Origin: JBMORO01 sp049322295
Lineage (GTDB): Bacteria > Patescibacteriota > Minisyncoccia > RBG-13-40-8-A
Direction: 5' to 3'
Length of the DNA: 10,266 bases
Assembly: GCA_049322295.1 (NCBI GenBank)
Contig: JBMORO010000038.1
Span: 1-10,266 of the forward strand
The position numbers and the translations under genes were made by a program. Each line of letters opens with the position of its first letter. Within the stretch, counting starts at the first letter, position 1. The notes beneath the pieces were generated by a model, which saw only the letters and a list, made by a program, of their open reading frames with translations, had not been told where the DNA came from and ran no database searches. Positions 1-7,333 of this stretch are shown here, one piece after another.

Positions 1-1
1 C

Positions 2-1072
2 TTGCCGGGAGAGCAATTAATTAGCTATATGTTTATGATTGCTTTTCTTATTGGTGGACTTATTGCGGCTAAACAATTCGGTATTTATGGAGCAAGTACC
101 ATAATGGCAGTCGGACAAAAATGGGGAAGGGCTGCTGCGAGTAGAATTAGCAGATACCCCAGAGAATTAGGGGCTGCCATAGCTGGTGGAGCGGTCCAGC
201 AAATGGGTAAAGGTTTCCAAAAAATTCCTGGCCTTAGGGCATTTGGCGAAAGAATGGAAGCTAGAGGAAAGATAATTGCTCAAAAACCATTAGCAGCCGC
301 AGAAATTAAGAAAGCCGAAGAAATGTTTAAACAAATGAGCCCAGAACAGTTGGCTCATCAAATAAAGACCCAAATAAGTGGAGCAATGACCTATGCTGCC
401 GCCAAAGTGGCCTATGAACGGGACGACTTCACTAAAAATAAAGATGAAAGAGCCGCTGATATTGCGGCTAAAACCTTCCGGGCTTTCGGCGACATAAAAA
501 GGGCCGAGGAAATAGAAAAGAGTAGAGCTGATACTATCGAAGACGATAGAAAACAATTTGAAACCCTTAAAGAAATGAAAGATAAAGGAGAGCTTAATAA
601 ACTCTCAGCAATAGCTCTTGAAGATGAAAGAGTGGTAAGTAAATTAGCTATGCTTGGAGTTAATTTAGAGAAATTAAGAGAGATTTCAGACAAACATGGT
701 AACAATCTTAAAACTACCCTTACCAATATTACAAATCCAGCTAACCAAACAAGGATGATAGCTATGGGGATAAATCCCTTAGCAAAAGAAATACAACATG
801 CTTATGCTGCTCAAACTGGCAATATAGGTCGAATGACTCCGGCTCAAAGAGCATTCTTTGCCAGAGATGCTGGCCCAGAAGGGCTTAAGAGAATAACTTC
901 GGTTACTCCTGATATGGTAAAAGCGATTCCAGCCTCTAAACTTAAGGTTGTTATTGACAAAATGGAAAGCGATATAGTGGCCAAAGAAATAATAAGACAA
1001 ATTAAAGCTAATCCAACCCATCCGGCTTATCAAGTGGTTATAAGAGATCGCTATCTCAATAATCTGGCTTAA
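2..1072 (+). CDS. VirB6/TrbL-like type IV secretion channel protein, C-terminal part (5' end outside window)
   Basis: The reading frame is open from the window edge, so the true start lies upstream; 356 residues are visible. The first part holds one hydrophobic segment (about residues 6-23, rich in Ile, Phe, Leu, Gly), followed by a small-residue, basic stretch and then a long charged, probably helical soluble tail (about 75-356) with many Lys/Glu and no further membrane segment. A last membrane helix followed by a long hydrophilic tail, directly upstream of PrgI and VirB4 genes, is the arrangement expected of VirB6/TrbL-like inner-membrane channel proteins of CPR conjugation-type systems. 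The assignment rests mainly on context and topology, because the multi-helix N-terminal core is not visible. It ends with TAA, 16 bases before the next ATG, so co-transcription is likely. It could instead be another polytopic membrane component of the same apparatus. Confidence 0.6.
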   Translation: MPGEQLISYMFMIAFLIGGLIAAKQFGIYGASTIMAVGQKWGRAAASRISRYPRELGAAIAGGAVQQMGKGFQKIPGLRAFGERMEARGKIIAQKPLAAAEIKKAEEMFKQMSPEQLAHQIKTQISGAMTYAAAKVAYERDDFTKNKDERAADIAAKTFRAFGDIKRAEEIEKSRADTIEDDRKQFETLKEMKDKGELNKLSAIALEDERVVSKLAMLGVNLEKLREISDKHGNNLKTTLTNITNPANQTRMIAMGINPLAKEIQHAYAAQTGNIGRMTPAQRAFFARDAGPEGLKRITSVTPDMVKAIPASKLKVVIDKMESDIVAKEIIRQIKANPTHPAYQVVIRDRYLNNLA

Positions 1073-1088
1073 GTAAACACTCAAAAAT

Positions 1089-1454
1089 ATGCCTATTGAT
1101 GATTTCCGGCAAAAAGTTAATAAATTACCAGCTCCAGTTAAAGAAATGATGCTTTCAGATAAAGTGGTAGATATGTCTAAATATAAATTAAGCCTAGAAC
1201 AGGAAGGAAAAATTGCTCAAATTACTGGCAAGGCATTGGTAAAAGATGTTCCATTGAATGAGTTTGTTAATGCTTTACAAACCCAAGCTAATCTTAATTT
1301 GGAAACTGCTAAGTCTATTACTTTTGATATTTTAAAGGTTCTCTTCCTCCCAATAAAACGATATTTTCCTGAAACAGAAATTTTAATGGCGCGTTTAAAA
1401 CCCGCCCAAACTCCGCCTCAGGATTCTAATATTGTCAATCTTAAAAATAAGTAA
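1089..1454 (+). CDS. Small all-helical protein of the type IV secretion cluster, function unknown
   Basis: This is a 121-residue protein with no signal peptide and no clear membrane helix, predicted to be mostly alpha-helical with a Pro/Gln-rich tail (about 105-121). It opens with a short LPAPVKE-type motif, continues through a GKIAQITGKALVKDVPLNEFV stretch and closes with a helix ending LPIKRYF. The pattern (an LPxxVKE start, then an amphipathic helix before a 'valine/leucine-x-glycine or lysine-x-x-x-x-EF' segment, then a final helix ending in IF/LF-x-PI) recalls a short helical module that recurs in CPR proteins, but this is pattern memory, not a search. The ATG at 1089 follows the previous stop by 16 bases and is not preceded by a Shine-Dalgarno motif. 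The stop is one base before the PrgI ATG, so the two are surely co-transcribed. It may be a soluble partner of the VirB6-like protein or of VirB4. Confidence 0.65.
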   Translation: MPIDDFRQKVNKLPAPVKEMMLSDKVVDMSKYKLSLEQEGKIAQITGKALVKDVPLNEFVNALQTQANLNLETAKSITFDILKVLFLPIKRYFPETEILMARLKPAQTPPQDSNIVNLKNK

Positions 1455-1455
1455 T

Positions 1456-1860
1456 ATGCAGTTTCAAGTTCCTCAATTTACTGATATTGAAGATAAGATT
1501 ATCGGACCACTAACTCTAAAACAATTCCTCTATCTTTTGGTTGCGGCAGTAATTATATTTATTCTTTATAAATTATTTAGTCTTTTTGTGGTTATTGTTT
1601 TAGCTATACCTGTTGTAGGATTAACCATTGCTCTGGCTTTTGTAACAGTCAATAACCAGCCTTTTATTAATGTAATTAAAAATTTTTTAGGCTTTTTAAG
1701 AAAACCAGATTTCTATGTCTGGAAAAAACCAATTGCTAAAACGCCACGAGAAGAAGAAACTCCCCAAATCATTGAAAAAACTCCTCCTGGTAAAAAAACA
1801 AAGCCAATTACTAAAGAAAAATTACAAGAAATCGGTTGGAAAATAGAAATTGAAAAATAA
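1456..1860 (+). CDS. PrgI-family type IV secretion membrane protein
   Basis: The protein has 134 residues from the ATG at 1456. An in-frame TTG at 1432 would overlap the previous gene and add eight residues; the ATG is preferred because the family starts with a short Met-x-Phe-x-VPQF segment. Near the N-terminus (5-24) it carries the family hallmark VPQF, then IEDKI-x-GPLT and a QF pair, followed by two adjacent membrane helices (about 22-41 and 43-66), the FLGFLRKPDFYVWKK segment (about 77-91) and a charged Pro/Lys/Glu tail. This layout matches the PrgI family, small two-helix inner-membrane proteins placed next to VirB4 in Gram-positive and CPR conjugation systems, and thought to be the VirB3 counterpart. 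It starts one base after the upstream stop and ends one base before the next ATG. No Shine-Dalgarno motif is visible. Confidence 0.88.
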   Translation: MQFQVPQFTDIEDKIIGPLTLKQFLYLLVAAVIIFILYKLFSLFVVIVLAIPVVGLTIALAFVTVNNQPFINVIKNFLGFLRKPDFYVWKKPIAKTPREEETPQIIEKTPPGKKTKPITKEKLQEIGWKIEIEK

Positions 1861-1861
1861 T

Positions 1862-2491
1862 ATGGCAAATAAATTACCAAAATCTGCTCCGGCAGTGCAA
1901 AAATTTGTTGAAGTCAAAGAAATCAGAGATGGTGTGGCAATCTTAAAAGACAGTAGCTTAAAGGCTGTCTGTGTCTGTTCGAGTATGAATTTTGACCTTC
2001 TAAGCACTGCTGAACAAGAAGCAGTAACTGCTCGGTTTCAGGAATTCCTTAATTCCTTAGATTTTTCTATTCAAATAATAATCTCGTCCCGCCATTTTGA
2101 AATTGATAACTATCTTGACCAAATTAGAGAATTAGAAAAGAAACAAACTAATGAATTATTGCGGGTCCAAACTAGTGAATATATCAATTTTGTGGAGAGC
2201 TTTGTTGAGTTTGCTAATATTATGAATAAATCATTTTATGTGGTTGTTCCTTTCAGAATTGTAGAGACCAAAGAAGAAAGTTTTGTAGGAAAAATAAAAA
2301 ATATTATTTCTACTCGGAAACCCCAAAGGGTTAAATTTGAGATAGAAAAATTTAGACAATATAAGGCTCAGCTTGACCAAAGGGTCAATCTCATTGTTCA
2401 GGGGCTTCAAGGATTAGGAATAAAAGCCGTCTCCCTAAACGACGAACAATTAACTGAATTATTTTACGAATTTTATAATATTGAAAAATAA
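1862..2491 (+). CDS. TraC-like domain protein (VirB4 N-terminal module as a separate gene)
   Basis: The protein has 209 residues from the ATG at 1862; a TTG at 1850 would overlap the PrgI gene and is less likely. It begins MANKLPKSAPAVQKFVEVKEIRDG, then has a strand-rich part ending in VCVCSSMNFDLLS, a helix with EQEAVTARFQEFLNSLDF, a strand IQIIISSR, and a long charged helix (about 80-115). This is the fold pattern of the TraC-like N-terminal domain that precedes VirB4-type ATPases in conjugation systems. There is no P-loop, so it should not hydrolyse ATP itself. The VirB4 ATPase follows at once (stop 2489-2491, next ATG 2499), so it probably acts as a VirB4 partner at the cytoplasmic face of the channel. 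A TraC-like protein followed by a separate VirB4 is the common CPR arrangement, so this is unlikely to be a recent frameshift. Confidence 0.78.
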   Translation: MANKLPKSAPAVQKFVEVKEIRDGVAILKDSSLKAVCVCSSMNFDLLSTAEQEAVTARFQEFLNSLDFSIQIIISSRHFEIDNYLDQIRELEKKQTNELLRVQTSEYINFVESFVEFANIMNKSFYVVVPFRIVETKEESFVGKIKNIISTRKPQRVKFEIEKFRQYKAQLDQRVNLIVQGLQGLGIKAVSLNDEQLTELFYEFYNIEK

Positions 2492-2498
2492 TAGAATC

Positions 2499-4289
2499 AT
2501 GAAAATATTTGGAAAACAAAAAAAAGAAGAAGAGATAGTAGAAACCGAAGAATTAGCAGAAAGTTCTTTAATTGATGCTATTGCCCCTTCGGCTCTTCAA
2601 GTTACTTCTAATTATGTCCAGATTGGCGAAAAATATGCCCGAACCTTTTTTGTGATTACTTATCCCAGATTTCTCACTGTAAATTGGCTCTCGCCAATAA
2701 TTAATTTAGACAGGGTTTTTAATGTTTCAATGTTTATTCATCCAGCTGATACTGGGATAATCTTAAAAAAATTAAGAAGAAAATTAACTCAAATAGAGTC
2801 TCAAATTACCACCGAGCAGGAGCAAGGAAAAGTTAGAAACCCTATCCTGGAAACTGCTCGTGAGGACATAGAAACCTTGAGAGATAAGCTAATTCAAGGA
2901 ACTGAAAAATTCTTTAAATATGCTCTTTATATTACTGTTTTTGAAGATTCAATAGATAAACTAAATGAAGCTGAAGAGCAAATTCTTTCTCTTTTTGAAG
3001 CAAAATTGGTCTATGTTAGACCAGCTCTTTTCCAACAAGAAATAGGCATTAATTCTACTCTACCCCTGGGGAATGATTACCTTTTAATATCCAGCTCCAT
3101 GAATACTGCTCCCCTTTCAACGGTTTTCCCTTTTGTTTCTTCAAACTTATCTTCTAATAAAGGAATCCTCTATGGAATTAACCGTCATAATAACAGCTTG
3201 ATTATTTTTGACCGCTTTTCAATGGAAAATGGCAATATAGTTGTTTTCGGAAAAGCAGGAGGCGGTAAATCTTATGCAGTTAAATTAGAAATTCTTCGTT
3301 CTCTAATGTTTGGTACTGATATAATTGTGATTGACCCGGAAAATGAATATCAGTATTTGGCTGAAACTACTGATGGTGCTTTCTTTAAAATATCCTTAAC
3401 CTCAAAAAATCACATTAACCCCTTTGATATTTCTCCGCCCGGTCCAGACGAAACTACCGAAGAGATTCTTCGCTCAAAAATTATGGATTTAGTCGGATTG
3501 TTAAGAGTAGCCTTAGGCGAATTGACCCCAGAAGAAAATTCAGTTTTAGATAGGGCTTTAACTGAAACTTATGCTTCAAAAGATATCACCCCACAATCAG
3601 ATTTAAAAAATGTAGCCCCGCCTTTACTTGAAGACCTCCAGACAGTTTTAGAGAACATGGAAGGAGGAGAAAAAATAGCCAAAAGACTCCAAAGATATAG
3701 CAAGGGGAGTTTTGCTGGTTTTCTTAACCAACCTACTAACATTGACATTAATAAAAACCTGGTCGTGTTCAGTATTAGAGATATGGAAGATGAACTTCGA
3801 CCAGTAGCCATGTATTTGATTTTACAATTTATCTGGAATCTAATTCGTTCAGAGCTTAAAAAAAGAATCATGGTAGTTGATGAGGCCTGGTGGATGATGA
3901 AACACGAAGCTGGCGCCTCTTTCTTGCACGGAATTGCTAAAAGATGCCGAAAATATTGGCTTGGTCTAACCACTATTACCCAAGATATCCCAGATTTTAT
4001 GAATTCCCCTTATGGCAAGCCAATAATCACTAATTCTTCAATTCAAATTCTTTTCAAACAATCGCCAGCTACTATCGATATGGTTCAACAAACCTTTAAT
4101 CTGACTGACGAAGAGAAATATTTGCTTTTACAAGCTGATGTAGGGGAAGGAATCTTCTTTGCTGGTTTAAAACATGCAGCCATTAAAGTAGTAGCTTCTT
4201 ATACTGAAGACCAAATAGTTACATCTTCTCCAGAGCAGATTGTCCAAATACAGAAAGCTAAAGAAGAATTAGCTAAGGGAAATGTCTAA
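2499..4289 (+). CDS. virB4: VirB4-family ATPase of a conjugation-type secretion system
   Basis: This 596-residue protein is the motor of the apparatus. From the ATG at 2499 (a TTG at 2481 would overlap the upstream gene) it runs as follows. Residues 1-25 are acidic. An N-terminal domain follows, with SLIDAIAPSALQVTSNYV and YPRFLTVNWLSPIINLDR-type segments and a long coiled region (about 90-130). The RecA-like ATPase domain comes next, with Walker A GKAGGGKS at 251-258, a DPENEYQYLAE segment about 25 residues later, HINPFDI, Walker B RIMVVDEAWW with D461/E462, and the sensor-like TTITQDIPDF with Q495/D496. All catalytic motifs are present, so the enzyme should be active. The length and motif order match CPR and Gram-positive VirB4/TraE proteins. 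It should hydrolyse ATP at the inner membrane to assemble or retract pilin and power substrate transfer with the PrgI and VirB6-like proteins encoded upstream. The TAA is followed after five bases by the next ATG. Confidence 0.95.
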   Translation: MKIFGKQKKEEEIVETEELAESSLIDAIAPSALQVTSNYVQIGEKYARTFFVITYPRFLTVNWLSPIINLDRVFNVSMFIHPADTGIILKKLRRKLTQIESQITTEQEQGKVRNPILETAREDIETLRDKLIQGTEKFFKYALYITVFEDSIDKLNEAEEQILSLFEAKLVYVRPALFQQEIGINSTLPLGNDYLLISSSMNTAPLSTVFPFVSSNLSSNKGILYGINRHNNSLIIFDRFSMENGNIVVFGKAGGGKSYAVKLEILRSLMFGTDIIVIDPENEYQYLAETTDGAFFKISLTSKNHINPFDISPPGPDETTEEILRSKIMDLVGLLRVALGELTPEENSVLDRALTETYASKDITPQSDLKNVAPPLLEDLQTVLENMEGGEKIAKRLQRYSKGSFAGFLNQPTNIDINKNLVVFSIRDMEDELRPVAMYLILQFIWNLIRSELKKRIMVVDEAWWMMKHEAGASFLHGIAKRCRKYWLGLTTITQDIPDFMNSPYGKPIITNSSIQILFKQSPATIDMVQQTFNLTDEEKYLLLQADVGEGIFFAGLKHAAIKVVASYTEDQIVTSSPEQIVQIQKAKEELAKGNV

Positions 4290-4294
4290 TTTTT

Positions 4295-4741
4295 ATGGAA
4301 GCAACAATACAAGAAAGACAATTTACAGAAAAGCTAAACCAAGACCGCGCAAAAGCGGAAATCGAAACTGATGACGCTCCTGTTTCTGGTCCAGCTGCAA
4401 TATCTAATTTTATGGAAATGGGCCTTATTTTAGGAGCAGCGATGCTTGTTGATTTTATTGATGTCCTAGATTTAACTGGGTTTGGCGCAATTTTAGTTAG
4501 ATTTATAGATATTCCTACTCTAGGCGCTTTATGGCTCTGGAGAATATTTAAACAAGGTGTCAGCCCATATAAAAAGAGTTTCACTTATCAGATGCTACTA
4601 ACCCTTCTTATAGAAATTTCGCCTTTTGGTATAATTCCTACCTGGACAACATTTGTTATTTATGTATGGATAAAAGAACATAAAGCTAGTAAAGAGATGT
4701 TTGAAAAAACAATTAAAAAAATAAAGGCAATCAAAAAATAG
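4295..4741 (+). CDS. Small polytopic membrane protein of the secretion cluster, function unknown
   Basis: The protein has 148 residues and is not assigned to a named family. A charged, helical N-terminus (about 1-28, many Glu/Lys/Asp) is followed by a short linker with PVSGPAA and then hydrophobic segments at about 40-58, 62-84 and 97-127, ending in a lysine-rich C-terminal tail (about 127-148). Acidic residues inside the first hydrophobic segment (VDFIDVLDL) and the WLWRIFKQG turn are notable, and the segments probably pack as two or three helices with both ends on the cytoplasmic side. The ATG at 4295 lies five bases after the VirB4 stop, and the TAG stop (4739-4741) touches the next ATG. 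Position between VirB4 and the secreted and pilin genes makes an inner-membrane accessory component of the same machine the best guess. Confidence 0.7.
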   Translation: MEATIQERQFTEKLNQDRAKAEIETDDAPVSGPAAISNFMEMGLILGAAMLVDFIDVLDLTGFGAILVRFIDIPTLGALWLWRIFKQGVSPYKKSFTYQMLLTLLIEISPFGIIPTWTTFVIYVWIKEHKASKEMFEKTIKKIKAIKK

Positions 4742-5506
4742 ATGAAAAGAAAAATAATTTTATTAAGCATTGCATTTATTGTAATACCGCTAATTAGCTT
4801 GGCTCAATTCGATTTTAATCTCGATGATTTATCAAATACAGACATCGATTCTAATATTACTATTAGCAGTTTTGATCTTATTTGGTCTACTGACACTTAT
4901 ACACCAGACGGATATCAGGGAAGGGCCTTGCCATCCCCGGGAAGTAAGGTTATAGTAGAAGCAATTATCAAAACTTCTGGAGGTGATGCTAAAAACTTAA
5001 AATATAGTTGGTTTTTAGAGGATATTTTCCAAAAAAGCAAATCTGGTTATGGAAAAGATAGTTTTTATTTCTATGTTAATCAAAGGCCTGGTGCCTCTCA
5101 CATAGTAAAACTCCAGATATTTAATGAAGACAGAACTGTTTTTGAAGAAAAGTCTATTAAAATTCCAGTAGTTGAACCAGAAATCGTTGTTTATTCCTCA
5201 AACGGAAACTCCCCCTTCTCTGACCGGGCAACTAAAATATCCGCTATTTTATCTAATAAAAAATTCTCTTTTATTGCTAAGCCCTATTTCTTTAGTATTA
5301 AAAAACTGACTGATTTAAATTTTGAATGGCATTTTGCTAATAAAGAAGTAATCGCCCCTTCAGCTTATGATGCTAATGTTTTAAATATAACCATTAGCGG
5401 AAAGCAAGATCAAAAGATTCTGGAAAATGACTTATGGATTAATGTCACTAATAAAAGCGAACCAAGACAAAAAGCGTTTCAAATAATCAAAGTCCGAATA
5501 CAATAA
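4742..5506 (+). CDS. Secreted beta-rich (PKD/Ig-like) surface protein of the secretion cluster
   Basis: The protein has 254 residues and starts directly after the upstream TAG. A classical signal peptide is seen: MKRK, a hydrophobic core at about 5-20, and an SLA/Q cleavage site near residue 21. There is no lipobox cysteine. The mature part alternates short hydrophobic strands with turns and lacks long helices. One domain (about 40-145) contains SFDLIWSTDTY, a YQGRALPSPGSKV loop, YSWFLED and a SGYGKDSFYF turn, all reminiscent of PKD/Ig-like sandwiches. A second similar domain (about 150-254) contains FEWHFANKEV. The first-domain pattern (W-[ST]-TDTY, then PPGYQG-like, then P-PGSKV) recalls a protein that recurs beside CPR type IV secretion genes, though this is from memory. 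A likely role is a stalk, adhesin or outer component at the cell surface. It precedes the pilin gene by three bases. Confidence 0.7.
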   Translation: MKRKIILLSIAFIVIPLISLAQFDFNLDDLSNTDIDSNITISSFDLIWSTDTYTPDGYQGRALPSPGSKVIVEAIIKTSGGDAKNLKYSWFLEDIFQKSKSGYGKDSFYFYVNQRPGASHIVKLQIFNEDRTVFEEKSIKIPVVEPEIVVYSSNGNSPFSDRATKISAILSNKKFSFIAKPYFFSIKKLTDLNFEWHFANKEVIAPSAYDANVLNITISGKQDQKILENDLWINVTNKSEPRQKAFQIIKVRIQ

Positions 5507-5509
5507 ACT

Positions 5510-6133
5510 ATGAATAAAAAAATACTATTTATCACAATTGTTTGTCTTATTACTTTATTTGGCTTTTGGCAAATTGCTCGAGCAATAGATTTATTACTTG
5601 ATTACCCTGAAATTGGAGGAATTAAACCAGGAGAAACCATAGAGTTACCCGAGATTATCAAATATTTTTATTTGTTCGCCTTAGGCATAGTCGGAGTAAT
5701 AGCATTATTGTCAATGTTAATCGGGGCAATTAAATATATTTTTTCAGCTGGTAATCCTTCAAAAGCAGGAGAAGCCAAAGACCAAATTTTTTCCGCTATT
5801 TTGGGCATTATAATTCTTTTAGCTAGTGTTTTAATTTTACGAACCATTAATCCAGATTTAGTAAGTATTGGATTTAAATTACCAGAAATTAAAGGAGGCG
5901 GAGGGGGAGCAAGTGCTTATCCATATGTTCAATGCTATATTTCTAGGTTGAATCTTTGTTCGGCTGGTCAAAGCCTTTATCGAGAATGTGTTCAAAGTTT
6001 CACAACAAACATAGAAGAAGCAAGAAAGGCGTGCGTAAATGATTGTAGAAGCCAGACTACTCAACTGGGGGGAGTTCCCTATTGCAATGTATATTCTAAC
6101 CGATCTCAATGCCAGCCAACCGGTTGTCATTAA
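5510..6133 (+). CDS. VirB2/TrbC-like pilin with a cysteine-rich C-terminal domain
   Basis: The protein has 207 residues. The signal peptide has a clear ARA cleavage site after residue 25. After a short segment come two hydrophobic helices (about 51-78 and 92-111) joined by a polar loop with SAGNPSKAGEAKDQ, the hairpin arrangement of VirB2/TrbC pilins; the GIIILLASVLILRTINP end is typical of CPR members. Canonical VirB2 pilins end soon after the second helix. Here a five-glycine linker (129-133) leads to about 74 more residues with eight cysteines (142, 150, 160, 175, 179, 192, 201, 206) and nothing hydrophobic. An even cysteine count outside the membrane suggests four disulfides and a small exposed domain. 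It probably forms the pilus or a major subunit of it. The start follows the previous stop by three bases. Whether the extension stays on the assembled subunit or is processed cannot be seen. Confidence 0.82.
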   Translation: MNKKILFITIVCLITLFGFWQIARAIDLLLDYPEIGGIKPGETIELPEIIKYFYLFALGIVGVIALLSMLIGAIKYIFSAGNPSKAGEAKDQIFSAILGIIILLASVLILRTINPDLVSIGFKLPEIKGGGGGASAYPYVQCYISRLNLCSAGQSLYRECVQSFTTNIEEARKACVNDCRSQTTQLGGVPYCNVYSNRSQCQPTGCH

Positions 6134-6165
6134 AGGATTAGGTTTTGATAATATTAATTTATTTT

Positions 6166-7320
6166 ATGAACACCAAACTTAAAAAAATATTAATTATTAT
6201 AGTTGTAATTCTAATTCTAGTATTGGTTGGATTATTGGTTTATAAATTTATAATTAAAAAACCCAGCGGACCAGAAGGAAAAGAACTGGGTCAACAAGGC
6301 GAAGAAGGCGCGCAACCAGAGGAAGAAATTACTCCACAACCAGAATTGAAAATAAAATCCATTAGCCAACAGGCAGTGTATTCACCAACTTTGACCTCGG
6401 ACAAAAACCAGATAATTTATTACTTGCGTTCTAATGGCAATGTCTGGAAATCTAATTTTGATGGCTCTAATTTGTCTCAAGTGTCAAGTAATGCTTTGGA
6501 AAATCTGATTAAGGTTTTGTGGTCGCCAAACAAAGATAAGGTAATTACAATATTTCAAGATAGTTTAGGAACTGTCAGTAAATATCTTTATGACCACACT
6601 ACTAATAAGGCTCTTCCTCTAAGCAAATATATAGAATATGTTGTCTGGTCGCCCGATGGGAAAAAGATTGCTTATCACTATTACAATGAATTTACTGATG
6701 ATAATACTATTAGCACGGCTAATCCCGATGGTTCTAATTATTCTATAATTCTAAAAACCAGAATGAAGGACTTACTTTTATATTGGCCAAAAGGAACAGA
6801 AATCTTTTTCCAAGAAAAACCATCAGGATTAGTAACCAGCTCTCTTTACTCTCTAAATCCTTTAAGTAAATCCTTTGCCACAATTATTTCTAATATTTAT
6901 GGGCTTAGCGTAAAGTGGTCGCCTGATGGGAATAAAATTCTTTATTCTAAAACAGGAACTACAGGTAAAAATATTGAACTCTTTGTAGCTGATAGGAATG
7001 GTTCAAATTCAAAATCAGTGGGAATTTCTACCTTAGTAGAAAAATGTGTTTGGTCTCAAGATTTAAGAACTATTTATTGCGCTATTCCTAAAAATATTAG
7101 CGAAGCCGAGATTTTACCCGATGATTTTTATAAAGGAACATTTTTAGCTGATGATGAATTCTTTAAAATTAATATTGAAACCAAAGAAAAAACAAAAATC
7201 TTAGAAGATTCTCAAATGATAGAAGTCTATGATGCTATTGACCCCTTCCTTTCTCAGGAAGAAGACTATCTATTTTTCGTGAATAAAACAAATGGACTAT
7301 TGTATTCTATAGAATTATAA
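6166..7320 (+). CDS. Membrane-anchored TolB/WD40-like beta-propeller protein
   Basis: The protein has 384 residues from the ATG at 6166; an in-frame TTG at 6145 would add seven residues and is less plausible. A basic N-terminus and one hydrophobic helix (about 8-29) form a signal anchor, followed by a low-complexity Glu/Gln/Pro/Gly linker (about 32-60) and then a repeat domain. Repeats are seen as hydrophobic-WSP-D/N-G-x-K-I-like strands with anchor residues at 72 (YSP), 119, 161, 207, 251 and 296 (each Trp), spaced 42-47 residues apart, with a last, shifted strand near 359 (DPFLSQEEDYLFF). This gives a six- or seven-bladed propeller outside the membrane, TolB-like in its WSPDG motifs. It may bind another surface component, glycan or peptide; the ligand is unknown. 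It is the last gene of the run, 32 bases after the pilin stop and just before the terminator. Confidence 0.78.
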   Translation: MNTKLKKILIIIVVILILVLVGLLVYKFIIKKPSGPEGKELGQQGEEGAQPEEEITPQPELKIKSISQQAVYSPTLTSDKNQIIYYLRSNGNVWKSNFDGSNLSQVSSNALENLIKVLWSPNKDKVITIFQDSLGTVSKYLYDHTTNKALPLSKYIEYVVWSPDGKKIAYHYYNEFTDDNTISTANPDGSNYSIILKTRMKDLLLYWPKGTEIFFQEKPSGLVTSSLYSLNPLSKSFATIISNIYGLSVKWSPDGNKILYSKTGTTGKNIELFVADRNGSNSKSVGISTLVEKCVWSQDLRTIYCAIPKNISEAEILPDDFYKGTFLADDEFFKINIETKEKTKILEDSQMIEVYDAIDPFLSQEEDYLFFVNKTNGLLYSIEL

Positions 7321-7333
7321 AATGCGATACTAT

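Noticed and set aside
290..1084. Three open frames on the minus strand inside the VirB6-like gene
   Set aside because: They run antisense to a frame with coherent protein character, have no family pattern or spacing to neighbours, and look like shadows of AT-rich coding DNA.
1432..1455. TTG start giving an eight-residue extension of the PrgI protein
   Set aside because: It overlaps the upstream gene, and the PrgI family begins right at the ATG at 1456. The same reasoning applies to TTG starts at 1850, 2481 and 6145.
2373..2388. Inverted repeat TTGACC/GGTCAA in the TraC-like gene
   Set aside because: Only six base pairs in coding DNA, no T-tract and no second copy; likely chance.
3569..3973. 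Minus-strand open frame inside the VirB4 gene
   Set aside because: It lies entirely opposite the conserved ATPase domain, including Walker B; the plus-strand motifs explain the sequence.
6134..6165. Possible promoter in the gap before the propeller gene
   Set aside because: An AT-rich TGATAAT-like stretch is present but there is no matching -35 element, and such strings are common at this base composition.
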